Positions 36,597-46,594 are shown, counted from the first letter of the stretch. The stretch is 64,000 bases of DNA from Sediminibacillus massiliensis (GCF_900156915.1 NZ_LT732535.1:637120-701119); one strand, 5' to 3'. Notes: generated from the sequence alone by a model not told the origin. Made by a program: numbers and translations.

Positions 36597-37862
36597 TTAT
36601 AAAAATAACCGTTGGATGTCATTCCATGTTACAACTAACATCAATAACATTAAAAGCGCGAAGCCGACAAAATGGACAATCCCTTCCTTTTGCGGGTCTA
36701 TAGGTTTGCCTCTGACAGCTTCAATAGCTACAAACAACAATCTTCCTCCGTCTAAAGCAGGCAATGGAAGCAAGTTGATTATGCCTAGATTGATGCTAAG
36801 CAAAGATGTCCACATCAGCAAGTTCATCATGCCGGTTTGTACTACTTGGTCAGTTGCATCGTAAATACCGACCGGACCGGAAAGCATGTCGATTGAGAAT
36901 TGTCCTGTGACCAATTTACTGAGGTTTACGAGAATAGCTTTCGTCCATTCATATGTTTCGGAAATACTATAGGGAACTGCCTTCATAATGGACTTTTCCA
37001 GTTTCACAGCAGCGCCGATCTGGCCTATTTCTGTATCCTGTGCAATATGGCTTCTCGGTGTGACATCCATTTCTATCTCCTGATTGTCACGTTCAACAAT
37101 CATCGATATTTCCTCTTCAGGATGTTCTTGCACGATTCTCTTAAGCTCTTCCCAGGTGGATATCGATGAATCCTCGATTTGAATTACTTTGTCGCCTTCT
37201 TGAAGTCCTGCTTGGGAAGCCGGGCTTTCTGATTGGATGTCTCCAATTATAGCCTGGTCTGCCGGAACTCCCTGGAGCAATCCCAAGAGCAGAAATATGA
37301 CAATAGCCAGGATAAAGTTCATCATTGGCCCTGCAAATAATTGCATAGCTCGCTGGGGCAATGTTTTGGATGCGAACTGTCTGTCATATGGAGCGATCTG
37401 TGTTTCCGTTTCATCCATCACAAAATCAGCTTTCGGATCGACTTTAAAGATCAGCTTTTCTTGTTCATCGATTTCATATCCCTCTATCACCAACTTATGG
37501 TCAAGGTCCACATGCTCCACTTCGATAACCCTTGCTTTTGGATGTTTGGATTTGTTGTTGACAATTATTTTACTGACAGATCCTGTTTCATTGAATTCAA
37601 GCCCGATATGTTGTCCAGGTTTCAACTCTATAATTTCCGGATCTTCACCTGCTACACGGACATATCCTCCAAGCGGCAACAGTCTGATTGTGTACAATGT
37701 TTCACTTTTTTTATGGGAAAAAACTTTCGGCCCAAATCCTATTGCAAACTCCCTGACCAACATTCCTGCACGTTTAGCGAAAATGAAATGGCCGAATTCG
37801 TGTACGAATACAAGCAGGCCAAACATTAGAATGAAAGCTATGACAGTATTCAAATAATGCAC
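36597..37862 (-). CDS. rasP: Site-2 intramembrane zinc protease RasP
   Basis: RseP/RasP homologue that cuts membrane-bound anti-sigma factors, FtsL remnants and signal peptides inside the membrane. The zinc motif HEFGH lies in the first helix, a PDZ domain (SPASQAGLQEGDKVIQIEDS) in the middle, and NLLPLPALDGGRL supplies the third ligand in a late helix. A GTG at 37862 is the longest start. A TTG at 37853 sits better behind GGAAGGTG and gives MNTVIAFIL. Fourth gene of uppS-cdsA-dxr-rasP. Confidence 0.95.
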   Translation of the reverse strand: MHYLNTVIAFILMFGLLVFVHEFGHFIFAKRAGMLVREFAIGFGPKVFSHKKSETLYTIRLLPLGGYVRVAGEDPEIIELKPGQHIGLEFNETGSVSKIIVNNKSKHPKARVIEVEHVDLDHKLVIEGYEIDEQEKLIFKVDPKADFVMDETETQIAPYDRQFASKTLPQRAMQLFAGPMMNFILAIVIFLLLGLLQGVPADQAIIGDIQSESPASQAGLQEGDKVIQIEDSSISTWEELKRIVQEHPEEEISMIVERDNQEIEMDVTPRSHIAQDTEIGQIGAAVKLEKSIMKAVPYSISETYEWTKAILVNLSKLVTGQFSIDMLSGPVGIYDATDQVVQTGMMNLLMWTSLLSINLGIINLLPLPALDGGRLLFVAIEAVRGKPIDPQKEGIVHFVGFALLMLLMLVVTWNDIQRLFL

Positions 37863-37869
37863 CTTCCTT

Positions 37870-39015
37870 TTAATCTAGATAGGATAACACCTGGCGGCGG
37901 GTATCTTGATCCACTTCCAAAATGGTCTCCAAATCAGGTTTTTTAATGGATACATGCTCATTCAATGCCTTTTTGATCATATCTTCAATAGCAAGGAAAG
38001 AAATCTTCCTTTGCAGGAACAACTCTACCGCTGTCTCATTGGCAGCATTTAAAACCGTAGTCATCGTCCCGCCTTCTTTTCCGGCATCAAAAGCCATTTT
38101 CAAAGTTGGAAAACGGCCCATATCCATTTGTTGGAAATGTAACTTTCCTATTTCAACTAAGTCTAACCTTTTTGACATAGGAAGTTCAAGTCGGGAAGGA
38201 TATGTCAATGCATATTGAATGGGTACTTTCATATCCGGAGTACCTAATTGGGCAATGACACTATTATCCATGAACTCAACCATAGAATGAATAACACTTT
38301 CTTTATGCTGGATAACTTTGATTTGGTCATAAGGCACTCCGAACAGCCAGTGTGCCTCGATAACTTCCAACCCTTTATTCATCATTGTAGCGGAATCTAT
38401 GGTTATCTTTGCTCCCATGCTCCAGTTGGGATGATTCAACGCATCTTCCACTGTCACTTCAGCTAATTCCGCCCTTGTGTAATCACGGAAACTTCCTCCA
38501 GATGCAGTCAGAATGAGATTGTTTATTTGTGTTTGATTTTCTCCATTAAGGCATTGATAGATAGCAGAATGCTCACTATCGACTGGAAGCAAGTTGACAT
38601 TATGCTTTGCTGCTTTCTCCATGACGAGATGGCCTGCGGTTACCAAAGTCTCTTTATTGGCAATGGCAACCTGCTTCTCAGATTCAATCGCTTTTAAAGT
38701 AGCTTGTAATCCTACACTCCCCATTACAGCGTTCAATACTAAATCGGTATCGGCATCAACGCTTATTTCTTCAAGCCCTTCTTTTCCTGCGATAACCTCT
38801 ATATCTTGAAATTCGGCTTTTACTATCTTTTTTGTTGCTTCATCCTGGGTGACAACTCTCTTCGGACCAAACTCTTTAATAATCGGAATAGCTCGGTCCA
38901 TATTTTTCCCGAAGGCCATGGCATGCAGAGAAAATTCATCAGGGTGCTCCCTGATGACATCCAGCGTCTGCAAACCTATAGAACCGGTTGCCCCCAAAAG
39001 GGAAATCTTTTTCAT
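37870..39015 (-). CDS. dxr: 1-deoxy-D-xylulose 5-phosphate reductoisomerase
   Basis: NADPH enzyme of the MEP pathway that makes 2-C-methyl-D-erythritol 4-phosphate for isoprenoids. It shows the N-terminal [14 protein letters not shown] loop, the metal site [15 protein letters not shown], and the catalytic block SGGSFRDY. 381 aa is normal. It supplies the precursor used by UppS two genes upstream. Confidence 0.97.
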   Translation of the reverse strand: MKKISLLGATGSIGLQTLDVIREHPDEFSLHAMAFGKNMDRAIPIIKEFGPKRVVTQDEATKKIVKAEFQDIEVIAGKEGLEEISVDADTDLVLNAVMGSVGLQATLKAIESEKQVAIANKETLVTAGHLVMEKAAKHNVNLLPVDSEHSAIYQCLNGENQTQINNLILTASGGSFRDYTRAELAEVTVEDALNHPNWSMGAKITIDSATMMNKGLEVIEAHWLFGVPYDQIKVIQHKESVIHSMVEFMDNSVIAQLGTPDMKVPIQYALTYPSRLELPMSKRLDLVEIGKLHFQQMDMGRFPTLKMAFDAGKEGGTMTTVLNAANETAVELFLQRKISFLAIEDMIKKALNEHVSIKKPDLETILEVDQDTRRQVLSYLD

Positions 39016-39042
39016 ATGACACTCTCCTATTTCTATTTCATC

Positions 39043-39840
39043 CTATGAAATAAACTGAATAAAATGCAATACCGGAAAAATAAACAGCCAACTGTCGAAA
39101 CGATCCAATATTCCTCCATGACCGGGTAGAATTTTGCCGGAATCTTTCACATCATAATGCCTTTTAAAAGCGGATTCTACCAAATCACCAATTTGTCCGA
39201 CAACGGAAGCCAGGATTGTTACGACAATCACCAGTGTCATGGAATGAGGAACCGGTTCAGGAGATAACAATTGAAAGATAACTGCTATTATACAGGAAAG
39301 AACAATACCGCCTACAGCACCTTCAATTGTTTTATTCGGACTGATTTCAGGCCAAAGCTTGTTCCGCCCGAATGCCCGACCGCAAAAATAAGCCCCGGTA
39401 TCTGTTGCAAGTATCACCAATATCCCATAGAAGATATATTCCAAACCTGCTTCTCTGGCTTCGATGAAATAATAAAAGCCAAGCCCGATGTAAACAGCCG
39501 ACAAAACGAGAAAACCCGCATCTTCAAAAGTGAATTTATTTTTGACCAAAACTGTGTACGACAAGAGAAACAGCACTGCTGACAGAGTGATTTCTATCTT
39601 GGTCATTCCGATATCAAGAAGCGTTACCTGCTCGGAAAATGGAAGAAGCAATCCCCATAACAAAACAATGGTAATTGCGAATGGGATAGGATAATTGGTC
39701 CTCATTCTCATTTTGATAAGCTCCAGCAAGCCAATTGTCGCGATTAAATAAATTAATAATTGAAAAGGCCATTCACCATAAAAAACTATCGGAAAAAATA
39801 ATAATATGGCAATTACAGCTGTAATAATTCTTGTTTTCAT
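39043..39840 (-). CDS. cdsA: Phosphatidate cytidylyltransferase
   Basis: Integral membrane enzyme that makes CDP-diacylglycerol, the branch point of phospholipid synthesis, 265 aa with about seven to eight helices. The PROSITE-type signature SAFKRHYDVKDSGKILPGHG, continuing GILDRFDS, is complete at the C terminus. It starts 14 bases after the uppS stop. Confidence 0.97.
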   Translation of the reverse strand: MKTRIITAVIAILLFFPIVFYGEWPFQLLIYLIATIGLLELIKMRMRTNYPIPFAITIVLLWGLLLPFSEQVTLLDIGMTKIEITLSAVLFLLSYTVLVKNKFTFEDAGFLVLSAVYIGLGFYYFIEAREAGLEYIFYGILVILATDTGAYFCGRAFGRNKLWPEISPNKTIEGAVGGIVLSCIIAVIFQLLSPEPVPHSMTLVIVVTILASVVGQIGDLVESAFKRHYDVKDSGKILPGHGGILDRFDSWLFIFPVLHFIQFIS

Positions 39841-39854
39841 AAAAGTTCAACACC

Positions 39855-40622
39855 TTATATTCCACCATAGCGACGTTTTCGCTGTTGATAATCGCTTAGT
39901 GCTTTTTCGAATAATTGTTCACTGAAATCAGGCCAGAGGACATCTGTAAACCAAAATTCCGTATATGCTGACTGCCAAAGCAGGAAGTTACTCAGCCTCT
40001 GTTCCCCGCTTGTCCGTATCAACAAATCCGGGTCGCCGATATCGTCAGTGAACAAGTACCGCGAGAAAAGATCCTCGTCAATATCGTCTGCTTCCAATTG
40101 GCCGTTCACGATTTCACCTGTCATGGCCTTCATCGCCCGGATAATCTCGTCCCTACTACCATAATTCAAAGCGATATTTAGCACAAGACCTGAGTTTTCT
40201 GCCGTTTTATCTTTCGCATGCTGAACCGCTTTGCGGGTGTGTTCAGGCAAGGCAAGAAAGTCACCAATAGTTTGTACTTTGACATTCTTTTCGATTAACT
40301 CCGGTAAATATGTATTGAGAAACTCCATCGGAAGTTTCATCAGGTAATCTACTTCCGTTTTAGGCCGTCTCCAGTTCTCTGTAGAGAAAGCATATAAGGT
40401 CAACACTTTGACCCCGAGATTGGACGCGGCTGAAACTATTTTCTTCACATTGCTCATACCTTCTTTATGGCCGGCAACCCTTGGGAGACCACGTTTGTTG
40501 GCCCAGCGGCCATTTCCATCCATGATGATGGCGACATGGCCTGGAATGTTTTCTCTGTGCAGAGTAATATTTTCTTTTGTCGCTTTTTTATTCGTTTTCA
40601 AAAAAGGAAGCTTAATTTGCAT
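39855..40622 (-). CDS. uppS: Undecaprenyl diphosphate synthase
   Basis: Cis-prenyltransferase making the C55 lipid carrier for peptidoglycan and teichoic acids. IIMDGNGRWANKRG holds the catalytic Asp; TLYAFSTENWRRP and the C-terminal RTSGEQRLSNFLLWQSAYTE are the other conserved regions. The ATG at 40622 follows GGAGGATCAAA and gives 255 aa. A longer frame to 40742 would cross the frr terminator. It begins the uppS-cdsA-dxr-rasP run, downstream of a terminator and a 29-bp palindrome. Confidence 0.97.
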   Translation of the reverse strand: MQIKLPFLKTNKKATKENITLHRENIPGHVAIIMDGNGRWANKRGLPRVAGHKEGMSNVKKIVSAASNLGVKVLTLYAFSTENWRRPKTEVDYLMKLPMEFLNTYLPELIEKNVKVQTIGDFLALPEHTRKAVQHAKDKTAENSGLVLNIALNYGSRDEIIRAMKAMTGEIVNGQLEADDIDEDLFSRYLFTDDIGDPDLLIRTSGEQRLSNFLLWQSAYTEFWFTDVLWPDFSEQLFEKALSDYQQRKRRYGGI

Positions 40623-40678
40623 TTTGATCCTCCATAACGGCATCGGGGTTATCTGAATTTCTGCCCTAGAAACAGTAT

Positions 40679-40707
40679 AGTACTTTTCTGGAATCCAGAA
40701 AAGTACT
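40679..40707. promoter_or_regulatory. 29-bp perfect palindrome at the uppS promoter
   Basis: AGTACTTTTCTGGA and TCCAGAAAAGTACT are perfect 14-base arms around one central base. On the minus strand a sigma-A-like pair overlaps it: TTTTCT, 17 bases, TATACT (about 40675-40703). It lies after the frr terminator and 57 bases before the uppS start. It could be an operator for a dimeric regulator or a hairpin in the RNA; which is not known. Confidence 0.5.
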
Positions 40708-40723
40708 GATACTCTTCTACGTA

Positions 40724-40749
40724 CAAAAACCCCCTTATTCAAGAGGGTC
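40724..40749 (-). terminator. Rho-independent terminator after frr
   Basis: On the minus strand ACCCTCT-tgaata-AGGGGGT (one G-T pair) is followed by TTTTTGTACG, about 32 bases past the frr stop. It ends the pyrH-frr transcript before uppS. Confidence 0.85.
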
Positions 40750-40780
40750 TGGTATTAATTGTATTTTACATGTAAATGGG

Positions 40781-41338
40781 TCAAACTTCCATGATTTCTT
40801 TTTCTTTTTCTTTTGCAAGCGTATCGATTTCGGCAATATATTTATCTGTTTCCGCTTGGACATCACCCTGATAACCTTTTAATTCATCTTCTGTGAGGTC
40901 GCCATTCTTTTCAGCTTTTTTCAGGCTGTCATTAGAGTCACGACGAATATTGCGAATCTGGACTTTAGCTTCCTCGGAATATTTCCCGACAACTTTCACC
41001 AATTCTTTGCGTCGTTCTTCTGTCAGGGCAGGAATATTGATACGGATTACATTGCCATCACTTGAAGGCGACAACCCTAAATCCGCTTTTTGAATAGCTT
41101 TTTCAATATTTCCGGTAGCCGATTTGTCAAATGGAGTAATCACCAACAATCTTGCTTCAGGAGCAGAGACTGTCGCTAACTGATTAAGTGGTGTAGATGC
41201 GCCGTAATAATCCACAAAAACAGAGTCAAGCAATGAAGGATTGGCTCTTCCTGCTCTTACTGTTGCAAGATTTCTTGAAAAAGCTTGGACTGCTTTGGCC
41301 ATTTTTTGTTGTGAGTTATTAATTATTTCTTGTGACAT
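40781..41338 (-). CDS. frr: Ribosome recycling factor
   Basis: tRNA-shaped factor, 185 aa, that splits the ribosome after termination together with [22 protein letters not shown] and [19 protein letters not shown] are the conserved blocks. It starts 2 bases after the pyrH stop, and the two are coexpressed. Confidence 0.98.
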   Translation of the reverse strand: MSQEIINNSQQKMAKAVQAFSRNLATVRAGRANPSLLDSVFVDYYGASTPLNQLATVSAPEARLLVITPFDKSATGNIEKAIQKADLGLSPSSDGNVIRINIPALTEERRKELVKVVGKYSEEAKVQIRNIRRDSNDSLKKAEKNGDLTEDELKGYQGDVQAETDKYIAEIDTLAKEKEKEIMEV

Positions 41339-41340
41339 TG

Positions 41341-42063
41341 TTACTTCCCCCTTATTATAGTTCCGATTTGCTCGCCTAACACGGCTTTTTTGATGTTACC
41401 CTCTTCCATGATAGAGAAAACCAGTAAAGGTATATCATTATCCATACACAAAGTCGATGCGGTGGAATCCATTACTCCCAAGCCTTCGTTCAGGATATCA
41501 AGATAAGACAACTGCTCGTACTTTTTGGCATCCTTGTTAGTCTTTGGATCATCTGTATAGACTCCATCGACATTATTTTTAGCCATCAAGATGACATCAG
41601 CTTCTACTTCAGCAGCACGAAGTGCAGCTGTAGTATCAGTAGAAAAATACGGGTTACCGGTGCCAGCCGCAAAAATGACGACCCGCTTCTTCTCTAAATG
41701 CCGTATTGCTTTTCTTCTGATATATGGTTCGGCAACTTGACGCATTTCAATGGATGTCTGAACCCTGGTCGGGATACCATAATTTTCAAGGCTGTCCTGC
41801 AGCGCCAGCGAGTTCATTACTGTAGCGAGCATTCCCATATAATCAGCATTGGCCCGGTCCATTCCCATTTCACTGCCGACCTTGCCCCGCCAAATGTTGC
41901 CGCCTCCAACAACTACGGCTACTTCCACTCCAAGTTCCGCTACTTCCTTGACCTGTTGGGCAACTGATTGTATTACTTTTGGTTCTATTCCGTACCCCTG
42001 GTCTCCGCTAAGGGCTTCCCCACTTAATTTCAAAACGATTCTACGGTAGCGAGCTGTTGTCAT
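41341..42063 (-). CDS. pyrH: UMP kinase
   Basis: Bacterial UMP kinase of the amino-acid-kinase fold, 240 aa. [11 protein letters not shown] is the phosphate loop, [10 protein letters not shown] and [17 protein letters not shown] are conserved active-site stretches. The ATG at 42063 follows GGAGGTAATT; 18 further in-frame codons upstream are not conserved. It follows the tsf terminator. Confidence 0.97.
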   Translation of the reverse strand: MTTARYRRIVLKLSGEALSGDQGYGIEPKVIQSVAQQVKEVAELGVEVAVVVGGGNIWRGKVGSEMGMDRANADYMGMLATVMNSLALQDSLENYGIPTRVQTSIEMRQVAEPYIRRKAIRHLEKKRVVIFAAGTGNPYFSTDTTAALRAAEVEADVILMAKNNVDGVYTDDPKTNKDAKKYEQLSYLDILNEGLGVMDSTASTLCMDNDIPLLVFSIMEEGNIKKAVLGEQIGTIIRGK

Positions 42064-42164
42064 AATTACCTCCAAAGTATATGTAGTTATTTTAAAATGA
42101 AATATTACGGAACACAAGCCTCACCTTAATTAATCCTGTCAGGCTGTATTTTGGTTTTATGCGG

Positions 42165-42190
42165 AAAAAGGGAACACTATGTGTCCCCCT
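42165..42190 (-). terminator. Rho-independent terminator after tsf
   Basis: On the minus strand GGGGACAC-ata-GTGTTCCC (one G-T pair) is followed by TTTTTCC, about 20 bases past the tsf stop. Confidence 0.9.
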
Positions 42191-42207
42191 CCTCAGCTGG
42201 TCTGTGA

Positions 42208-43092
42208 TTATTTTTTCACTTGACTCATAACTTCTTCAGCAAAATTGTCTTCTCTTTTTTCCATGCCTTCGCCAACTTCGTAACGTACGAAGCCTTTCAC
42301 TTCAGCACCTTTGTCGGCAACAAATTTCTTGACTTTTTGGTCAGGATCTTTAACGAAATTTTGTTCCAACAAGCAAATTTCTTCGAAGAACTTGCCAAGA
42401 CGGCCTTCGACCATTTTTTCTACAATATGTTCAGGCTTGCCTTCATTAAGTGCTTGAGTTTTTAGTACTTCACGCTCTTTTTCGACTTCTTCTTCAGATA
42501 CTTCATCACGTGAAACGTAACGAGGGTTTACAGCGGCTGCATGCATCGCAACATCCTTTGCTGCATCCTGATCAGTAGTACCTGCCAAAAGGGTCAATAC
42601 GCCGATACTGCCACCCATGTGGATATAAGCACCGAAAGCATCATTATCGGTTTTTTCCAAGATAGTGAAACGGCGAAGAGAAAGTTTTTCTCCGATTTTG
42701 GCAATGTTGGAATTGATATATTCTTGAACCGTCTCTCCATCACCATGCAACTTTTGCTCTAGAGCTGCTTCTACGGATTCAGGTTTTTGCTCAATCAAGT
42801 GTTTTCCGAGTTCGGAAAGTACATTTTTGAACTGGTCATTTTTGGTTACGAAGTCTGTTTCACAGTTGACTTCCAATAGTACCGCACTGTTTCCTTGCAC
42901 TTCGATATGAGCAGATCCTTCTGCAGCAATACGATCTGCTTTTTTGGCAGCCTTGGCAATGCCTTTTTCACGAAGGAAGTCGACTGCTTGATCGATATCC
43001 CCATCAGTTTCTTGAAGTGCCTTTTTGCAGTCCATCATACCTGCACCAGTTTTTTCACGTAATTCTTTAACCATTTTTGCAGTAATTGCCAT
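42208..43092 (-). CDS. tsf: Elongation factor Ts
   Basis: Nucleotide exchange factor for EF-Tu, 294 aa from the ATG at 43092 behind [40 protein letters not shown] is the N-terminal UBA-like helix set that touches EF-Tu; [12 protein letters not shown] is the core signature. An open frame reaches back to 43194 but crosses the rpsB terminator and is not used. Confidence 0.98.
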   Translation of the reverse strand: MAITAKMVKELREKTGAGMMDCKKALQETDGDIDQAVDFLREKGIAKAAKKADRIAAEGSAHIEVQGNSAVLLEVNCETDFVTKNDQFKNVLSELGKHLIEQKPESVEAALEQKLHGDGETVQEYINSNIAKIGEKLSLRRFTILEKTDNDAFGAYIHMGGSIGVLTLLAGTTDQDAAKDVAMHAAAVNPRYVSRDEVSEEEVEKEREVLKTQALNEGKPEHIVEKMVEGRLGKFFEEICLLEQNFVKDPDQKVKKFVADKGAEVKGFVRYEVGEGMEKREDNFAEEVMSQVKK

Positions 43093-43153
43093 TATATATT
43101 CCTCCTTATGGTAGGCATAATGATTCATTTGCCAATGAATGTTATGTTTTCTT

Positions 43154-43190
43154 AAAAAAAGGTGATAAAGAGTTCCCCCCTTATCACCCT
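43154..43190 (-). terminator. Hairpin with T-run between rpsB and tsf
   Basis: On the minus strand GGTGATAA, an 11-base loop and TTTATCACC are followed by TTTTTTT. Since tsf has no clear promoter of its own in the remaining 60 bases, it may act as a partial terminator that sets the rpsB:tsf ratio. Confidence 0.85.
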
Positions 43191-43199
43191 CCAACTCTC

Positions 43200-43940
43200 T
43201 TACTCTGTTACAGTCTCTGCTTGATCAGCTTCGACTTGCTCGGATTCTTCTGTTACTTCTCCTTGTTTCGCTTCCAAAACAGCATCAGCCATTTTTGAAG
43301 TAAGAAGCTTAACAGCTCGGATGGCGTCATCATTCGCCGGAATTACATAATCGATTTCATCTGGATCACAGTTTGTATCAACAATACCCACAATCGGGAT
43401 TTTTAATTTATGAGCTTCTGCTACTGCAATACGCTCTTTACGCGGATCGATGATGAACAATGCATCAGGAAGCTTGTTCATTTCTTTGATACCGCCAAGG
43501 AATTTAACAAGACGTTCTTTCTCTTTTAGAAGTCCGACTACTTCTTTTTTCGGAAGGACATCAAAAGTACCGTCTTCTTCCATACGCTCGATATCTTTCA
43601 AACGATTGATACGTTTGCGGATAGTCTGGAAGTTTGTTAAAGTTCCACCCAACCAGCGTTGGTTCACGTAGTACATGCCAGAGCGGATCGCTTCGTCACG
43701 CACAGACTCCTGTGCTTGTTTTTTTGTACCAACGAAAAGGATAGTACCGCCGTCTGCAGCAATATCTTTCACATATTGGTATGCTTCGTCGACCTTTTTC
43801 ACAGTCTTTTGCAGGTCGATAATGTAAATGCCGTTACGCTCAGTGAAAATGTATTTTTTCATTTTCGGGTTCCAACGGCGTGTTTGGTGGCCAAAATGGA
43901 CACCAGCTTCAAGTAGTTGTTTCATTGAAATAACTGCCAT
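43200..43940 (-). CDS. rpsB: 30S ribosomal protein S2
   Basis: Small-subunit protein, 246 aa. [22 protein letters not shown] and [14 protein letters not shown] are the family signatures. The C terminus has the acidic E/Q-rich tail often found in Bacillaceae. It is preceded by a strong sigma-A promoter and a leader of about 115 bases. Confidence 0.98.
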   Translation of the reverse strand: MAVISMKQLLEAGVHFGHQTRRWNPKMKKYIFTERNGIYIIDLQKTVKKVDEAYQYVKDIAADGGTILFVGTKKQAQESVRDEAIRSGMYYVNQRWLGGTLTNFQTIRKRINRLKDIERMEEDGTFDVLPKKEVVGLLKEKERLVKFLGGIKEMNKLPDALFIIDPRKERIAVAEAHKLKIPIVGIVDTNCDPDEIDYVIPANDDAIRAVKLLTSKMADAVLEAKQGEVTEESEQVEADQAETVTE

Positions 43941-44061
43941 GAGTTTTTTCCTCCTAATAATGGTTTTTTTCCTCCGTCCATGTCATCTTCAAACAGAAAC
44001 TAGCCTGGTGGCCAGCACCTTCCGTCCAAATCCAGGAACGTGTGTATTAACACCAAAAGTA

Positions 44062-44090
44062 AATATACCACATGAATTTTTTTCAATCAA
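44062..44090 (-). promoter_or_regulatory. Sigma-A promoter of rpsB-tsf
   Basis: Minus strand: TTGATT (44085-44090), exactly 17 bases, TATATT (44062-44067). It lies just after the swrB stop and so separates the ribosomal genes from the flagellar operon. The transcript would have a leader of about 115 bases before rpsB, a possible site for S2 autoregulation, but I see no recognised leader motif. Confidence 0.75.
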
Positions 44091-44099
44091 GCAATAATC

Positions 44100-44576
44100 T
44101 TAGTTTTTTCGATAAAATTTCAATAAAAGTTCCACTTCTGTCTTTCCACGGTTAATTTTCCTGGCTATTTCTTCTAGTGAATGGCCCTGCTCATATAAAG
44201 AAATGACCATGCCAGCTTCCGATTGTTCAACCTTATCCCCCGATTGTGATGGCAGCGGTGGAGTGTATGGAGCGGAATAGCCGGCTGGTATGTCTCCCTT
44301 TTCGGCGTCTTTTCCGGATTTAGATTCATCCATATCCTTTTGTACGGGTTCGACATTCCTATGTCGACTGTCCCTCTCGTCCAACATGCTCTTCAATCTG
44401 TTATTCTCTTCTTTGATATCGTCCAGGAAACGATTGAGCATCTGTTCCGTTTCCTCAGCAGCACTTTTGGAATCTGTTCCGTTTGCCATGTTCTCAAGCT
44501 TTGTGTGAAGCTTTCTGATTATACTAAATGTAACCAGGTGCAACAACAAGCTAAGCATAATTAAAAATAGTAACAT
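44100..44576 (-). CDS. swrB: Swarming motility protein SwrB (YlxL)
   Basis: Membrane-anchored protein of 158 aa. One N-terminal helix (LLFLIMLSLLLHLVTFSII), a coiled-coil (about 25-75) and a C-terminal helix-turn-helix-like block (MVISLYEQGHSLEEIARKIN) match the SwrB/DUF6115 layout. In B. subtilis SwrB promotes assembly of the flagellar export gate and sigma-D activity. Last gene of the fla/che operon, 44 bases after sigD. Confidence 0.85.
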   Translation of the reverse strand: MLLFLIMLSLLLHLVTFSIIRKLHTKLENMANGTDSKSAAEETEQMLNRFLDDIKEENNRLKSMLDERDSRHRNVEPVQKDMDESKSGKDAEKGDIPAGYSAPYTPPLPSQSGDKVEQSEAGMVISLYEQGHSLEEIARKINRGKTEVELLLKFYRKN

Positions 44577-44620
44577 AAGACCCCTTCTCGTCGAATAATT
44601 TCCGGCTCTTGTTATAAGAT

Positions 44621-45391
44621 TTAAATAATTGCTGATAAGCTTTCTTTTAGTTTAAAGATTGCTTTTCTGTGAATTTGAGAGATACGTGAAGTTGTCAAAC
44701 CAAGCACTTCTCCTATTTCAGTCAGTGTCAACTCTTCTTTGTAGAATAGACTGATCACCAATTGCTCTTTTTCATTCAATTGCAATATCCGCTGTTCCAA
44801 TTCCATATATCTTTCCTGTCTCAGCAAGTTCGATTCAGGAGAATAATCAGGATTATCCGGGATAACATGTCCGATCCCTTCTTTATCTTCATTCAAACTA
44901 TCCTTTGGTTTCTCTTCCATGGACAACATGTTAGCAAACAATGTATCTTTGACTGCTTCTTCGACTTCATCTACTGAGATTCCAACTTCCTCCGCCAACT
45001 CAGCGGAGCTTGGCTGCCGTTGATATTTTTGCTGCAACAGCTGTGATGCCTGTTCCAACTTTTTTGCCCTGTCACGAATCGACCTTGGAAGCCAGTCTTC
45101 TTTGCGGAGACCGTCTATAATCACTCCGCGGATACGAAAAGCAGCATATGTATCAAACTTCAAATTCCGGTCCGGATCGAATTTTATCAAAGCATCATAT
45201 AAACCCATTAGTCCCAGACTTTTAATATCATCTTTGTTGACGTTACCCGGCAGATGGACAGATATACGATGGACATGGAAATCTACTAGATACATATATT
45301 TTTTTATTAATCTTTCTGCAGTATCTTCATCCTGCTCCTTTGTCCACTTGTCCCATAATTGCTCCGCCTGAAGAAAAGATTGATCAGCCAT
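44621..45391 (-). CDS. sigD: Flagellar/motility sigma factor SigD
   Basis: Sigma-28 family, 256 aa. Region 2 has DDIKSLGLMGLYDALIKFDP and FDTYAAFRIRGVIIDGLR; region 4 has LTLTEIGEVLGLTTSRISQIHRKA, which reads the -35. It directs late flagellar, chemotaxis and autolysin genes once the hook is complete. As in B. subtilis it lies near the distal end of the fla/che operon, where abundance of the transcript sets the motile state. Confidence 0.97.
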   Translation of the reverse strand: MADQSFLQAEQLWDKWTKEQDEDTAERLIKKYMYLVDFHVHRISVHLPGNVNKDDIKSLGLMGLYDALIKFDPDRNLKFDTYAAFRIRGVIIDGLRKEDWLPRSIRDRAKKLEQASQLLQQKYQRQPSSAELAEEVGISVDEVEEAVKDTLFANMLSMEEKPKDSLNEDKEGIGHVIPDNPDYSPESNLLRQERYMELEQRILQLNEKEQLVISLFYKEELTLTEIGEVLGLTTSRISQIHRKAIFKLKESLSAII

Positions 45392-45427
45392 AAATAATCC
45401 TCCTTACCGCTTACCATCTGATGGAAT

Positions 45428-45922
45428 TTATATCTCGGATTCACCGGCATTGACTGTTCTGATTTTCAAAATTGTTGTTTCGGTATCAAATTCGATTGTC
45501 CGGCCGTTGTTCCCGCCTACTTCTTTTACTGTTACCGGAATCCTGTGAGAAGACAACGAAGCCAGTACTGCTTCTACATTCCGGGTTCCGATTCTGAGCA
45601 TGTCGTCTGTTCCAGGGAATGAAAACATTTGAGCACCACCGGCTATTTTTGCTTTCATTGCAAATTTTCTTGCCCCCAAGGTCACTAAGTCTTCGACAAG
45701 TAAATCTATTGCTGTATCGGCATATTTGAAAGGATTGAAATCTTTGTTTCTAGATACCGTCGAATCAGGCAGCATGATATGAGCCAATCCTGCCACTTTC
45801 TGACCTGCATCATAAATAACGACCCCAACACACGAGCCGAGACCGATAGTCCTTAGAATCCCGGGTGCTTTCGCAATCTTCATATCCGCTATCCCGACTT
45901 TTACTACATTCATCAACTTCAT
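45428..45922 (-). CDS. cheD: Chemoreceptor glutamine deamidase CheD
   Basis: Deamidates chemoreceptors and binds CheC, 164 aa. The catalytic cysteine is in GLGSCVGVVIYD and the histidine in GLAHIMLPDS, both present. The C-terminal FDTETTILKIRTVNAGESEI-like tail is normal. Its ATG shares a base with the cheC stop (TAATG), so CheC and CheD are co-translated, as fits their complex. Confidence 0.95.
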   Translation of the reverse strand: MKLMNVVKVGIADMKIAKAPGILRTIGLGSCVGVVIYDAGQKVAGLAHIMLPDSTVSRNKDFNPFKYADTAIDLLVEDLVTLGARKFAMKAKIAGGAQMFSFPGTDDMLRIGTRNVEAVLASLSSHRIPVTVKEVGGNNGRTIEFDTETTILKIRTVNAGESEI

Positions 45923-46554
45923 TATTCTTGTATACCTAAAGCTTCAAATATTTTTTCGAATGAAGAAGGGTCGGGTAGAAAAAAGAAATGCCCTTGGATA
46001 TGCTCATTATCCAATCCTTCTTCTTGTATGATCGTATCGACAATAATGGCATGGTCGCTTTCTTTCGATAACTCCAGCAATCCTTGCGGAAGTATGGCCC
46101 CTGCCATGTCTACTGATACAGAGGGAACAGTTTGCGACATATGCAAATTTGTAAAATCAGACAAAGAAGTCAAATAAGCACCTGATAGAATGTTCCCCAA
46201 TTCTTGCAGAAGAGACCACTCCATATCGGAAAATACAGGATTCTCAGCCGACAACTTTTTATTTCCGTTTATATGTTGTACAAATCTGACTGCTTGTTCA
46301 GGAGTAAGGAGATAAAACATACTTCCGGGAGCTTCTCCCTCGACTCTCAGGTAAACCGCCACGATAACCTTGTCCGGTCCACCGATTATATCAGCGGCTT
46401 CCTCAAAACTGCTGATGCGTACAGAAGGTACTTCCATCGATATCCTTTTATTAACTATCTGCGACAAGGCAGAGGCTGCCCGTCCGGCCCCGAGATTACC
46501 GATTTCTTTCAATGTATCAAGTTGGTAATTTGTGAGTTTTTCTAAAAAAGACAT
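45922..46554 (-). CDS. cheC: CheY-P phosphatase CheC
   Basis: Phosphatase that removes phosphate from CheY, activated by CheD, 210 aa. Two active-site copies of the E-x2-N type are visible: LKEIGNLGAGRAASALS near the N terminus and LLQELGNILSGAYLTSL in the second half. The ribosome-binding site is weak (GCGGGTCGATGTT before the ATG). It directly follows cheB, 40 bases away; in B. subtilis cheA and cheW lie between. Confidence 0.95.
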   Translation of the reverse strand: MSFLEKLTNYQLDTLKEIGNLGAGRAASALSQIVNKRISMEVPSVRISSFEEAADIIGGPDKVIVAVYLRVEGEAPGSMFYLLTPEQAVRFVQHINGNKKLSAENPVFSDMEWSLLQELGNILSGAYLTSLSDFTNLHMSQTVPSVSVDMAGAILPQGLLELSKESDHAIIVDTIIQEEGLDNEHIQGHFFFLPDPSSFEKIFEALGIQE

Positions 46555-46594
46555 AACATCGACCCGCGCTCTCTATGGAAATCTAACATTCTGA

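Noticed and set aside
37237-37857. 206-codon plus-strand open frame over rasP
   Set aside because: Antisense shadow of the conserved rasP reading frame, with no ribosome-binding site.
42120-42207. Promoter for pyrH right after the tsf terminator
   Set aside because: A search by eye found no TTGACA/TATAAT pair at normal spacing; read-through of the terminator cannot be excluded.
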